This document shows positions 45,517-55,021 of a stretch of DNA of 64,000 nt, piece after piece. Below the pieces are notes generated by a model. The model was not told where the DNA came from. It saw nothing but the letters and a program-made list of their open reading frames with translations, and made no database searches. The stretch comes from JBGVMW01 sp045125095 (GTDB lineage: Bacteria; Bacillota; Clostridia; Lachnospirales; Lachnospiraceae). The translations under genes were made by a program, and so were the position numbers. The first letter of the stretch is position 1. Each line of letters starts with the position of its first letter. The stretch covers positions 45,196 to 109,195 of the forward strand of contig JBGVMW010000069.1 of the NCBI GenBank assembly GCA_045125095.1, in the 5' to 3' direction.

Positions 45517-46090
45517 TTACAACCTCATCCTCCCTCAAATATCGAATTACTTTAGCCGGATTCCCTGCTACCACTGCATTCTCTGGTACATTCTTTGTCA
45601 CAATACTACCTGAACCAATAATTGCATTCTTGCCAATCTCTCTTACGCTAGGCAATACAATTACATTTGCCCCTAACCATGCATAATCACCAATCTGAAG
45701 TTCCACAGGTTTCATAGTGTGCGGTTCATAATAAATACGCTCTGGCATGAGTTCATGTGTATGAGTAAAGATTTTCACACCTTCTGATATCCACACATAT
45801 TTTCCCATTTCTACTCTGCCACAATAATCAATCTCTACATCTGCCGCTATGGAAACATGTTGTCCAATCTTAATTACCCCTGCCTTTTTGCCACTATCTA
45901 ACTCACCTACATAATGATGACCTCTAAAAAAGGTCACATGATTAGAAATAAATGTTGGAGATTTCTCTATATCAAACACTAATCTATACGCAAGCAAACG
46001 CAAACTACGCAAAACAGGAAGTTCAAATATTGTCATTCCGAAAAACATTTGCAGCAATCTTCGAACCCCTTCTACTAACATAAATTTCAT
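45506..46090 (-). CDS. Left-handed beta-helix acyltransferase (NodL/Maa-like, DapH-like fold)
   Basis: 194 residues of hexapeptide repeats (for example IGQHVSIAADVEI, IGDYAWLGANVIVLPSVREI) with the family C-terminus AVVAGNPAKVIR. The His of EGVKIFTHTHE is a candidate active-site residue. Such enzymes move an acetyl group from acetyl-CoA to a sugar hydroxyl or amine. Given the WecE-like aminotransferase in the operon, N-acetylation of a 4-amino sugar is a reasonable guess. Its ATG overlaps the ATP-grasp stop (ATGA). Confidence 0.8.
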   Translation of the reverse strand: MKFMLVEGVRRLLQMFFGMTIFELPVLRSLRLLAYRLVFDIEKSPTFISNHVTFFRGHHYVGELDSGKKAGVIKIGQHVSIAADVEIDYCGRVEMGKYVWISEGVKIFTHTHELMPERIYYEPHTMKPVELQIGDYAWLGANVIVLPSVREIGKNAIIGSGSIVTKNVPENAVVAGNPAKVIRYLREDEVVNEE

Positions 46091-47265
46091 TCATTCACCT
46101 CAATTTTTATCTTTTCAAGCACTTTCATTAACGTTTCTTTTGCCTGTTCAACCGTTTCGCCCTTTACAATGACATGTCCGATTCGATCCGGACCAACTTG
46201 AAATTGTCTTACTTGGTCACCAATTTCATAATCGTATTGTACTTCAACAATATGATCATCCGAATTACGATTTTCAATTTTTACAATCTTTCCAGTCTTA
46301 TTGCTACTTAACAACATTGCCGCATTTGCTGTTCCACCATTAGATTCAAAAGTAACATCCTCACCCAGACTGGCACGAATAATTTTTTCATAATAGTCAA
46401 ATCCGTAATACAAAGAAACCATTTCTGCCAGACAAGTTGCACCAGAACGTCCGCCCAATTCTAATACATATGTTTTTCCTTTATAAAGAATAAAGTCCGC
46501 ATTAATTGCACAATTATCTAACTTCATTGCAACAGCCGCTTTCTTTAATTCTTCTTTTGCATCTTTTACAATTTCATCAGACAATTCAAATGGTGCCCAA
46601 TGCCCAATCGGTACACCTGTATTTCCATGAAAAACATAATCACCGTGAGGCATAATGAATTGAATTTCACCGTTATAAATAAACGCCTGTGCTCCAAATT
46701 CATCTCCCTTTAAAAACTCCTCTATGATAAAGTAATCTTTTTTCGTCACTTCTGCTACTACCTGTAATGCTTTTTCAAATCGTTCTTCATTATCCACTCG
46801 GATAATTCCTCGGCTACCGGAACTATCAACTGCTTTAAAAATCAAAGGATATGCTAATTCAGCCGTCTTTTCCTTGATATCTTCTAAATTCAAACTTACA
46901 TATCTGAACTTGGCAGTTCTGACACCCAATTTTTCATATTGCTCCTTCATTTTCATTTTATCAGAAGCAATCTGTGCCGCTTCAAAGGATAAACCTTTCA
47001 ATCCTAATGCATCACAGACCTTTCCTATTGTAATAACTGCTACATCAGTACCTGCTGTTACAATTCCATCTATTTGTTCACCACGAGCTAATTCCAAAAT
47101 TTTGTCATAATCTGTAGTGTTTTCATAATATACTTTATCCGCATACTCAAATCCCGGATAATTACCCGGAATACTTACTACGATTGTATAAATCCCCAAT
47201 TCTCTTGCTTTTTTTATCAAAGGTACTTGATAAATTCCAGCGCCCAAAATCATTATCTTTTTCAT
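46087..47265 (-). CDS. ATP-grasp family ligase
   Basis: 392 residues. An N-terminal Rossmann-like domain (MKKIMILGAGIYQVPLIKKA) precedes the ATP-grasp fold, seen as YPLIFKAVDSSGSRGIIRV, FIIEEFLKGDEFGAQAF and the metal-binding end INADFILYKGKTYVLELGGR. Such enzymes join a carboxylate to an amine through an acyl-phosphate, so it could link an amino acid to the amino sugar of this operon, but the substrate is unknown. It starts directly after the stop of the glycosyltransferase gene (RBS AGGAGG). Confidence 0.8.
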   Translation of the reverse strand: MKKIMILGAGIYQVPLIKKARELGIYTIVVSIPGNYPGFEYADKVYYENTTDYDKILELARGEQIDGIVTAGTDVAVITIGKVCDALGLKGLSFEAAQIASDKMKMKEQYEKLGVRTAKFRYVSLNLEDIKEKTAELAYPLIFKAVDSSGSRGIIRVDNEERFEKALQVVAEVTKKDYFIIEEFLKGDEFGAQAFIYNGEIQFIMPHGDYVFHGNTGVPIGHWAPFELSDEIVKDAKEELKKAAVAMKLDNCAINADFILYKGKTYVLELGGRSGATCLAEMVSLYYGFDYYEKIIRASLGEDVTFESNGGTANAAMLLSSNKTGKIVKIENRNSDDHIVEVQYDYEIGDQVRQFQVGPDRIGHVIVKGETVEQAKETLMKVLEKIKIEVNE

Positions 47266-48207
47266 TTATACATCCTCCTGACCATTCTGAATAATTCTTC
47301 TTACCACATATTGAGGTGTTTTGTTAATTCCTAAAAACATTCTTCCAACATATTCACCAACTAATCCCAAAAAGAGCAGATTAATTCCTGAAAAAAAGCA
47401 GATCGCTATCATCAAAGACGGCCATCCCATTGCTATTTCCGGCACAAACAACTTTCTAAGTAAAATTACAATAGCTCCCACTATACCAATTCCTGAAAAA
47501 AGATAACCAATATAAATAGCAAGTCTTAGTGGAACAATCGAAAATCCAATAATACTAGACCACAATTTCACTAATTTTTTAAAGGAATAATTTGATTCAC
47601 CTATTTTTCGTTCAAAATGTTCAACAGGTACACTAGAAATATTTCGCGTTATTCTAAGAAACAATCCCTGTAAATAGGTATAAGAATTTTGATAACGCGT
47701 TGCTTCATCTTTTACGAATTTTTTTATTGCCCAGAAGCTGGATGTTTTTAACTCTTTTGGTTTCCCAATCAATATTCTAACTGACATATAATTAACCCAG
47801 CTTCCGAAATTTCGAAAGCCACTATGCTTTTTCTCTGGATAATGACCATACACAATATCATAGCCTTTTTCTAATTCTAACAACAATTTTTCTAACTGTG
47901 ATGGATGTGTCTGCATATCATCATCCATACTGATAATAACATCTCCTGATGCATAGTTTAATCCCGCCATTGTTGCATTATGTTGTCCCACATTTTTCGC
48001 CAAATCGATTACTTTTACAAAGTCATATGTGGCAGATACCTTTTTTAACCGTTGTATCGTCACACCAGAATCAGGTGTTGCATCATTAACTAAAATTACT
48101 TCAATATCTTTTTTATCCATTAAATACATCTGTTCACGGATACCTTCTAGCATTTCAAAGATAATCTCTGATGTTTTATAACATGGTATTACAAATGAAT
48201 ATTTCAT
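47266..48207 (-). CDS. Family 2 glycosyltransferase, ArnC/CsbB-like polyprenyl-phosphate sugar transferase
   Basis: 313 residues. The GT-A domain begins MKYSFVIPCYKTSEI with the metal-binding DDDM at 95-98, and two membrane helices follow at about 230-290. This is the layout of enzymes that put a sugar on undecaprenyl phosphate. ATG at 48207 has better spacing to AGGA than the ATG at 48213. Genes on either side supply a probable amino sugar and a flippase. Confidence 0.87.
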   Translation of the reverse strand: MKYSFVIPCYKTSEIIFEMLEGIREQMYLMDKKDIEVILVNDATPDSGVTIQRLKKVSATYDFVKVIDLAKNVGQHNATMAGLNYASGDVIISMDDDMQTHPSQLEKLLLELEKGYDIVYGHYPEKKHSGFRNFGSWVNYMSVRILIGKPKELKTSSFWAIKKFVKDEATRYQNSYTYLQGLFLRITRNISSVPVEHFERKIGESNYSFKKLVKLWSSIIGFSIVPLRLAIYIGYLFSGIGIVGAIVILLRKLFVPEIAMGWPSLMIAICFFSGINLLFLGLVGEYVGRMFLGINKTPQYVVRRIIQNGQEDV

Positions 48208-48216
48208 TGCCATTTC

Positions 48217-49344
48217 CTATCTATAAAATTTTTGTATACTTGCTACTACCAGTTCTATTTCATCCGTCTGTAACCCGTACCACATCGGCAAGCGAAGCAA
48301 ACGCTCGCTTTCTCTCGTTGTATAGGTATCTTCCCCGACAAACCTTCCAAATTTCTTACCTGCTGGTGAAGAATGTAATGGTATATAATGAAACACTGTA
48401 CTGATTTCTACTTCCTTCAAGTAGTTAATTAACTTCGTTCTTTCATCAATATCTTTCGCCTTAATATAAAACATATGTCCATTATGCTTACATTCTTCTG
48501 GCACATATGGCAATTCAATATGACCTTGCTCTGCTAATGGCTTTAAGAATTCATAATATGTATTCCAACTCTTTAATCGATCTTGATTAATTTCCTCTGC
48601 CATTTCTAACTGTGCCATCAAATATGCTGCATTTAACTCACTTGGCAAATAGGACGAACCGGCATCTACCCAAGTATATTTATCAATCTGCCCTCGGAAA
48701 AATTTACTTCTGTTTGTTCCTTTTTCACGAATAATTTCTGCCCTCTCTATATCGCGGGCGTCCCGAATCAAAAGTGCACCACCTTCACCCATGCTGTAAT
48801 TTTTCGTTTCATGAAAACTGTAACAACCAAAATCGCCCATAGTACCTAGTGCTTTTCCTTTATACGTTGCCATCATCCCCTGTGCCGCGTCTTCTATTAC
48901 CTTTAAATTATGTCGTTTGGCAATATCCAATATCGTATCCATTTCACATGATACTCCGGCATAATGTACCGGTACAATGGCTTTTGTTCTATCTGTTATG
49001 GCACCTTCGATTAATGTTTCATCAATATTCATTGTATCAGGACGTATATCCACGAATATTACTTTTGCCCCTCGGAGTACAAAAGCGTCTGCCGTAGAAA
49101 CAAATGTATAAGACGGCATAATCACTTCATCTCCAGGCTTGATGTCCGCTAATATTGCTGCCATTTCTGTTGCATGCGTACAAGATGTTGTCAACAATGC
49201 CTTTGCTGTTTCGGTATGGTTTTCTAACCACGCATTACACCGTTTTGTAAATGTACCATCTCCACATATTTTGTGGGTTTCTACCGCCTGTCTGATATAT
49301 TCCAATTCCCTTCCCACGTATGGCGGCACATTAAAATTAATCAT
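48217..49344 (-). CDS. wecE: dTDP-4-amino-4,6-dideoxygalactose-type transaminase (WecE-like)
   Basis: DegT/DnrJ/EryC1/StrS-family PLP enzyme, 375 residues. The PLP lysine is K181 in SFHETKNYSMGEGGA, and EDAAQG (151-156) holds the pyridine-nitrogen Asp. Overall similarity is to WecE/RffA, which converts dTDP-4-keto-6-deoxyglucose (the RfbB product) to dTDP-4-amino-4,6-dideoxygalactose. ATG at 49344 follows AAGGAG by seven bases; codons upstream to 49392 are rejected. First gene of a six-gene run. Confidence 0.87.
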   Translation of the reverse strand: MINFNVPPYVGRELEYIRQAVETHKICGDGTFTKRCNAWLENHTETAKALLTTSCTHATEMAAILADIKPGDEVIMPSYTFVSTADAFVLRGAKVIFVDIRPDTMNIDETLIEGAITDRTKAIVPVHYAGVSCEMDTILDIAKRHNLKVIEDAAQGMMATYKGKALGTMGDFGCYSFHETKNYSMGEGGALLIRDARDIERAEIIREKGTNRSKFFRGQIDKYTWVDAGSSYLPSELNAAYLMAQLEMAEEINQDRLKSWNTYYEFLKPLAEQGHIELPYVPEECKHNGHMFYIKAKDIDERTKLINYLKEVEISTVFHYIPLHSSPAGKKFGRFVGEDTYTTRESERLLRLPMWYGLQTDEIELVVASIQKFYR

Positions 49345-49442
49345 TTGTCTACTCCTTTTGTCTTGTTTTGACATTTTTCTCATTCTAGTCATTATTTGGA
49401 TAAGTATACGTCCTTATTTATGACATTGTCAACATATATCAC

Positions 49443-52160
49443 TTATTTTAGTACTTTTTTATTATAGCAGAAAATAATACCACTAACACATAAACTAAAT
49501 AAACTTATAACCATTCCTATGTTCATATAAGGGTTTCTGTATGTTAATTCAATTACATGTCTTCCAGCAGGAAGTTTTATCGCCATAAATCCATAATTTG
49601 CCTTATATATCTCTACTTCTTTTTGATTAAGAGTCGCTTTCCAACCTTTAGAATATGGTATCGACAGAAATAACACTTTATCATCTTCACATTCTACCTG
49701 ACAATTAACCACATCACCCATATTTTCATTTTGTATCGTTATTCCTTCATTCGTAAACCCACAGTTTGTACTGCTATAGATACTAGGTATTGATATAGCA
49801 AAGTTAGTCGTTCCCTGAATGAGAATTACTATTTCCTGTGCGTCCTGAGGAATGGTTCTTGTAATAGTCCGCTTTTCCTGTCCTTGAATCTCTAATTGTG
49901 TATTCCAACTATTGAAATAATCCTGAGCATATCCGTTATTAAATACTACATCAACACTACTGCTATCCGTCATCTGTATATCAAATTGCACCACATTTTG
50001 CTGTTCACTTTGATTCAATTTATCATTTTCAATCGGAATATGTATCTCTGTATAATCCACGGCTTCACCGGATATCCTGTCTGATGTGATTTGCAAATCA
50101 TTTCCAGTACTGAATATATCATCCATCTTGATAAGATTTTTCAACTCATTATAAGCAATCCCAAAATTCATATGAGAGCTACTTTCTTTTAATACTACTG
50201 TCTGCTCTGTTACATATGCCCTATCAAGCTCTGATAATTGCTCATAGTCATCTTCTGTTATATGATTATCATAAAGCAATCCTATTGTTTTTGCTTTTTC
50301 ATTTTTGTACAAATATCGATACTCATCTAATTGACTTATCAGTGACCAATCTGCACATTCTCTAGGATAAGAGCTAATTAAATATCGAATCCCAAGCATA
50401 GTTGCCATATAGGAATCAAAAGAGGTGCCATAATTATAGGTAGCATACATCATCTGGTTACCATAATTATAATCCGAATCATTAAATGCAAATTTTTCTC
50501 CATATTCCTTCAACGCTCCGTTTAAGCAAGAATAATAAGCATCCACGGTTCTTACGGGTAATGTAAGCGACCAATTCGCATCTGCGGTTTCACCTAAATA
50601 TGTTTTTCCCATCCGAAACATAGTGTCTTGTTCTAATTCATTAGCCATTTTAATCGCCTTCTTAACCGTGTCAGAATGAAAGGTAGATACTAAGGTTGTC
50701 TTAAGCATTGGCGTTCTATCTGCATACACACTTTCTCTATGATCCACAATCAAATTACATCCTACCGCAAAAAATAACAATAGTTCTATAATACATAATA
50801 AGGTTTTATTTCCACGATTTATAAAATAATAAAGAAGTTCCATGATACCTACAAATACGCAACCAGAAACCACTACATTTCCAACCGTTATCCATTCTCC
50901 TATACTGCCTACATTATCTCGCAAACACACCACTACAATTATGCCGACTAACAGTGTTATATACATAACTCCTCTGTGATAACGTCTATACTCTATAAAA
51001 TTTGTCAATACATCTGCCATCATAATCATAAAAATAGGCACTAAAAGTTCCATCTGTCTATATTGGCTGTAAGCAAACATATTCATTAGATACGGGAAAA
51101 AATTGTCAATAATTGCAAAAGTGATCACACCGCCTACAATCAGATTCCATTTTCTTTTCTCTTTTACATTAAAATATAGCCATTGTGTCAAGCAAAAAAT
51201 AAATACCACAGATAAATAATACGGATATGCTGTAAAGTGATAATCCACACCATTCCAATTACTTACTGTTCCAGATAAGTTATTGGAAAACACACGTAAA
51301 ATAGCTGTGCGAAGCTGTTCCCCATCAAGTAAACTGATATATTCAAGTATTCCAACTTTTGATGAAGTTTGACCAATCCGATCGGTATTCATTATCAGAT
51401 GCATTCTGGGTAAAAATGTTATCATAGAACATCCCAAGCCCAAAATCATCCACCATGCACAGCGAACAATACCCTGCATTTTTTGTAAGAATGTTCTTTT
51501 TTCTTGCATCAAATAGCGAAGCACAACATACACACCACCAGCAAACATAAGTGGGAATGCTGTTGTTACTCCACGAAAGCCAATATAAATAGAGATTAAC
51601 AACAACCAATACCATTTTTTTCTATCACGAAGATATACTTCAATGCACAAATATAGTAATGGAACCCATACTGTCAAATGAGCAAAAACATAATGCTGCC
51701 CCGTAGAAAATAAATACCCGTTCAAACTGTATATATAGGAAACTAACAGGATTGCAACTTTATGAAACCGGAACCTTTGCAAATAGAAATACATAACAAT
51801 TCCTGCCACAATCCCAATTACTATCTGCATATAGACAATAGCGTATCCGGTCTGTTCCACTCCTGCCAAAGCCCCATATAGAATTGGAATCCATGCAAAC
51901 GGATTGGTAAAATGTGCATAATAATCACTAGTATCCGTTCCCATACCAATTTGAAAGGAATACCATGAAAAATTACCATCACGTATCACTTGTGCCAGAT
52001 ATTCAAATTGTGGCAAATAGGAATGTACCGTATCATATCCCATGTCTGTGTACGCATAGATATATTCACCAAAGACAAACTTAGAATAAATAAGAACTGA
52101 ACTAATTAGGGATAATAAAATTAATATCCCTATATTTTTTCTGTCAGAATTTTTTTTCAT
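49443..52160 (-). CDS. YfhO family membrane protein, probable GT-C glycosyltransferase
   Basis: 905 residues, about thirteen helices, a large extracellular domain (roughly 480-870) and a last helix. The first extracellular loop YAYTDMGYDTVHSYLPQ carries the acidic residues typical of YfhO. The domain ends IKLPAGRHVIELTYRNP, as in the family. In Bacillus and Listeria, YfhO-type proteins add sugars to lipoteichoic acid using lipid-linked sugars from CsbB-like enzymes. A CsbB-like gene lies at 54.0-55.0 kb. ATG at 52160 follows GAGGAGGGG. Confidence 0.85.
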   Translation of the reverse strand: MKKNSDRKNIGILILLSLISSVLIYSKFVFGEYIYAYTDMGYDTVHSYLPQFEYLAQVIRDGNFSWYSFQIGMGTDTSDYYAHFTNPFAWIPILYGALAGVEQTGYAIVYMQIVIGIVAGIVMYFYLQRFRFHKVAILLVSYIYSLNGYLFSTGQHYVFAHLTVWVPLLYLCIEVYLRDRKKWYWLLLISIYIGFRGVTTAFPLMFAGGVYVVLRYLMQEKRTFLQKMQGIVRCAWWMILGLGCSMITFLPRMHLIMNTDRIGQTSSKVGILEYISLLDGEQLRTAILRVFSNNLSGTVSNWNGVDYHFTAYPYYLSVVFIFCLTQWLYFNVKEKRKWNLIVGGVITFAIIDNFFPYLMNMFAYSQYRQMELLVPIFMIMMADVLTNFIEYRRYHRGVMYITLLVGIIVVVCLRDNVGSIGEWITVGNVVVSGCVFVGIMELLYYFINRGNKTLLCIIELLLFFAVGCNLIVDHRESVYADRTPMLKTTLVSTFHSDTVKKAIKMANELEQDTMFRMGKTYLGETADANWSLTLPVRTVDAYYSCLNGALKEYGEKFAFNDSDYNYGNQMMYATYNYGTSFDSYMATMLGIRYLISSYPRECADWSLISQLDEYRYLYKNEKAKTIGLLYDNHITEDDYEQLSELDRAYVTEQTVVLKESSSHMNFGIAYNELKNLIKMDDIFSTGNDLQITSDRISGEAVDYTEIHIPIENDKLNQSEQQNVVQFDIQMTDSSSVDVVFNNGYAQDYFNSWNTQLEIQGQEKRTITRTIPQDAQEIVILIQGTTNFAISIPSIYSSTNCGFTNEGITIQNENMGDVVNCQVECEDDKVLFLSIPYSKGWKATLNQKEVEIYKANYGFMAIKLPAGRHVIELTYRNPYMNIGMVISLFSLCVSGIIFCYNKKVLK

Positions 52161-52207
52161 ATCACCCCTCCTCTTTGCAAGCAATGCATCTTCGTTCTTA
52201 CAGTAAA

Positions 52208-53965
52208 TTATTGTATATTATTAATCTGATTACCTCTGATTACATAAACTTTTTCAATCGAAATATCCCCCTCAATGTCCATATAGTCTCCATTAATAAA
52301 CTCTCCGGGAATTATAGCCGTACTTCCATAGTTCACTTCTCTACCATTTATTTTATAAATATTATTCATGTTATCACTCACAATAACAATACTAATATCC
52401 GTACCATTCATCGGTTTTAACCTTATTTTATCCGTTTTCATTTCCACATCCATCGCACCATACCACACTGCTTCTGCTTCTTCACTATATCTGAGGTAGT
52501 AAACTCCCTCTGATGATACTATTTCCTCTGGATTATATGTTAGATTCCATTCTTTTCCAAGCTGAATATTAACCCAATTTTCTACATAAGCCAATTCACC
52601 ATAAACCCCCATCCACTCTGGTTGATAAATCAATGAACCATTCGGTACGCTTGCAAAATCTTCATTATTAATTGTTTCAGCATAAGCCAATCTGCGTTTT
52701 GTTACTTTTTCCGCTTCAGACGAATAATAATTATTGTTCAAATCAGTTAACACACTTACATTAAATATAAGCAGAAACGTCACACATATAACAATTTTTT
52801 TCCATCTTATATTTTGATAGCACAAGATAAAGATACCTGCCAAAACAATACAAATAAAAAAGTAACTATAAAAAGACGGTAAATAAGATTTCCAATCCCT
52901 ACATAGAACTGCATACTTATAAGTAAAACCATGCATAATTGGTGTCAAAAACACGCAAAAACCTGCAAAAAACATGCCCGTCCAAAGCTTTCTTGCTTTA
53001 ATATATTTACACTTGCATAAAATCCTACAACAAACACTACCAATAATAAGTGCTTTTAAAATGTATAATATATCCATATATTCTCTCCAATCTTCCAAAG
53101 AGAATTGAAAAAAAAACTGACGCAACGGAAACTCACCAATCGCAAACCTCCATACTGTTTCAAAAAATGCTCCCCATCCGTTAAAATTTGGTACATTTCC
53201 AACATTAGTTGATGGATGAATTATTCTAAATATTCCATACACAGATACATACATTAACGAACCTAATATATGAAAACGTAAATCAAGAATACTTTTTATT
53301 ATAATTCTCTTGTTCTTCACATTCTTAAAAAATGACACAAAAGCAATAACAATATTAAACAATAAGAAACCTTCGAAAAACATCTGTGACCAGAACATTA
53401 ATAATTCACTTATAATTAAATACCTAATCTTTTCTTCATCATAATATTTTAAGAAAAAGTAAATTCCTAATAAAAGCACGCCAATACATGCCTGATGACC
53501 ACCTCCAACAAAACAAATAAATAAATTATATTTACAATCTAATTGTGCTGCACCTAAAAAGAAACACGCTGTAAGCAACCCCATCTTTGTATTAAAGCAT
53601 TTATTAACCACAAGCATTAACATTCCTATATCAAACAAAATTGTGCCAAATGAAATCATTTTATAAACAAAATAGGAATTGGTTAGAAAAGGCATCCAAG
53701 AAAATAGAGTGGTGATATAAAAATATATTCTCCCCTGTCCCTTCGCATTTCCAGCTGTTGCTTCCAAAAATTGATTTGACTGAACTGCCAGATATCCATA
53801 TAAATCATCATCGGAACCAAATAATATTTTATAACAATGATTAAAAAATACTACTGCCAAAAACGCAATACATATTATTTCAGTTGCATTCTCTTGTAAG
53901 AAAGATATAATATTGCTATAAACGCCTTTTTTAGTGAAAGCATTTTTATTTTTTACTTTTCCCAT
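52208..53965 (-). CDS. Polytopic membrane protein with extracellular C-terminal domain, GT-C-like
   Basis: 585 residues, about eleven helices up to residue ~415, then an extracellular domain of about 170 residues. The first loop reads FGSDDDLYGYLAVQ, an acidic cluster expected of GT-C transferases. RBS GGAG. It is set between the CsbB-like glycosyltransferase and YfhO and is probably co-transcribed with both. The exact family is not recognised. Confidence 0.6.
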   Translation of the reverse strand: MGKVKNKNAFTKKGVYSNIISFLQENATEIICIAFLAVVFFNHCYKILFGSDDDLYGYLAVQSNQFLEATAGNAKGQGRIYFYITTLFSWMPFLTNSYFVYKMISFGTILFDIGMLMLVVNKCFNTKMGLLTACFFLGAAQLDCKYNLFICFVGGGHQACIGVLLLGIYFFLKYYDEEKIRYLIISELLMFWSQMFFEGFLLFNIVIAFVSFFKNVKNKRIIIKSILDLRFHILGSLMYVSVYGIFRIIHPSTNVGNVPNFNGWGAFFETVWRFAIGEFPLRQFFFQFSLEDWREYMDILYILKALIIGSVCCRILCKCKYIKARKLWTGMFFAGFCVFLTPIMHGFTYKYAVLCRDWKSYLPSFYSYFFICIVLAGIFILCYQNIRWKKIVICVTFLLIFNVSVLTDLNNNYYSSEAEKVTKRRLAYAETINNEDFASVPNGSLIYQPEWMGVYGELAYVENWVNIQLGKEWNLTYNPEEIVSSEGVYYLRYSEEAEAVWYGAMDVEMKTDKIRLKPMNGTDISIVIVSDNMNNIYKINGREVNYGSTAIIPGEFINGDYMDIEGDISIEKVYVIRGNQINNIQ

Positions 53966-54030
53966 TTTATTATCTCCATTCTACGACTAAATTTTTAAAA
54001 CAAGTACCACTATTTTTCTTATCAATCTGA

Positions 54031-54999
54031 TTACTCATTCTTTTCTTCCTCGTGAAGAAGCAGAGTTTCTACATTAAAACGCGGACGACCCTTTACTTCC
54101 ATGTAAATTTTACCGATATACTCTCCTACAACACCTAAGCATAAGAGTTGTACGCCACCAATCAACCAGATAGACACCATAAGCGATGTCCAACCTTGTA
54201 CAAGTGTACTATTACCGGTTAAGCTACAGATTAAAATATACAAAATACCCACTACACTTAAAAGCACCAGTAAAAATCCCAATCCCATAATCAGACTTAA
54301 TGGCTTAGTGCTAAATGAAGTAATCCCATCTACGGCAAAACTAATCATTTTCTTAAGTGGATATTTACTTTCTCCGGCAAATCGCTCTGCTCTCTTATAG
54401 TATACAGAAGTAGTCTGGTAGCCAATAAGAGGAACAATTCCTCTTAGGAATAAATTCTGCTCTTTGTACAACGTCAACTGCTCCATAGCACGCTTGCTCA
54501 TTAAACGGTAATCCGCATGATTGTATACGGATTTTACCCCCATAATCTGCATGATCTTATAAAAACCCAGTGCTGTATTGCGTTTAAAGAATGTATCGGT
54601 GTCACGATTGTTGCGAACGCCATACACAATATCATATCCTTCTATATATTTATCAACCATTTCTTCAATGACATTTACATCATCCTGAAGATCCGCATCA
54701 ATAGAAATAGCCATATCTACATGGTCTCTTGCATATGTAAGACCAGATAGCAAGGCATTCTGATGTCCCACGTTACCGGCTAACTTTAAGCCACAGGCAT
54801 GCGGATTCTTTGAATATTCCTGTTCAATTAATTCCCATGTACGATCCCTGCTTCCATCATTGACATAAATAGCAAAGCTATCTTTTGCTATTTTCTTTTT
54901 ATCAATTAACCTTTTTAGCACCTCTGTCAAACGTTTACTTGTCTCAGGAAACACTTCTTCCTCATTATAGCAAGGTACTACAATCGCTAATCTATTCAT
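54031..54999 (-). CDS. Family 2 glycosyltransferase, CsbB/GtrB-like polyprenyl-phosphate sugar transferase
   Basis: 322 residues. GT-A domain starting MNRLAIVVPCYNEEEV, metal-binding D101-A-D103, the NVGHQNALLSGL motif, and two C-terminal membrane helices (about 230-295). Known relatives transfer a hexose from UDP or dTDP sugar to undecaprenyl phosphate. ATG at 54999 is six bases after AGGAG. Confidence 0.88.
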   Translation of the reverse strand: MNRLAIVVPCYNEEEVFPETSKRLTEVLKRLIDKKKIAKDSFAIYVNDGSRDRTWELIEQEYSKNPHACGLKLAGNVGHQNALLSGLTYARDHVDMAISIDADLQDDVNVIEEMVDKYIEGYDIVYGVRNNRDTDTFFKRNTALGFYKIMQIMGVKSVYNHADYRLMSKRAMEQLTLYKEQNLFLRGIVPLIGYQTTSVYYKRAERFAGESKYPLKKMISFAVDGITSFSTKPLSLIMGLGFLLVLLSVVGILYILICSLTGNSTLVQGWTSLMVSIWLIGGVQLLCLGVVGEYIGKIYMEVKGRPRFNVETLLLHEEEKNE

Positions 55000-55021
55000 T
55001 GTATCTCCTACTTTCTGTATA

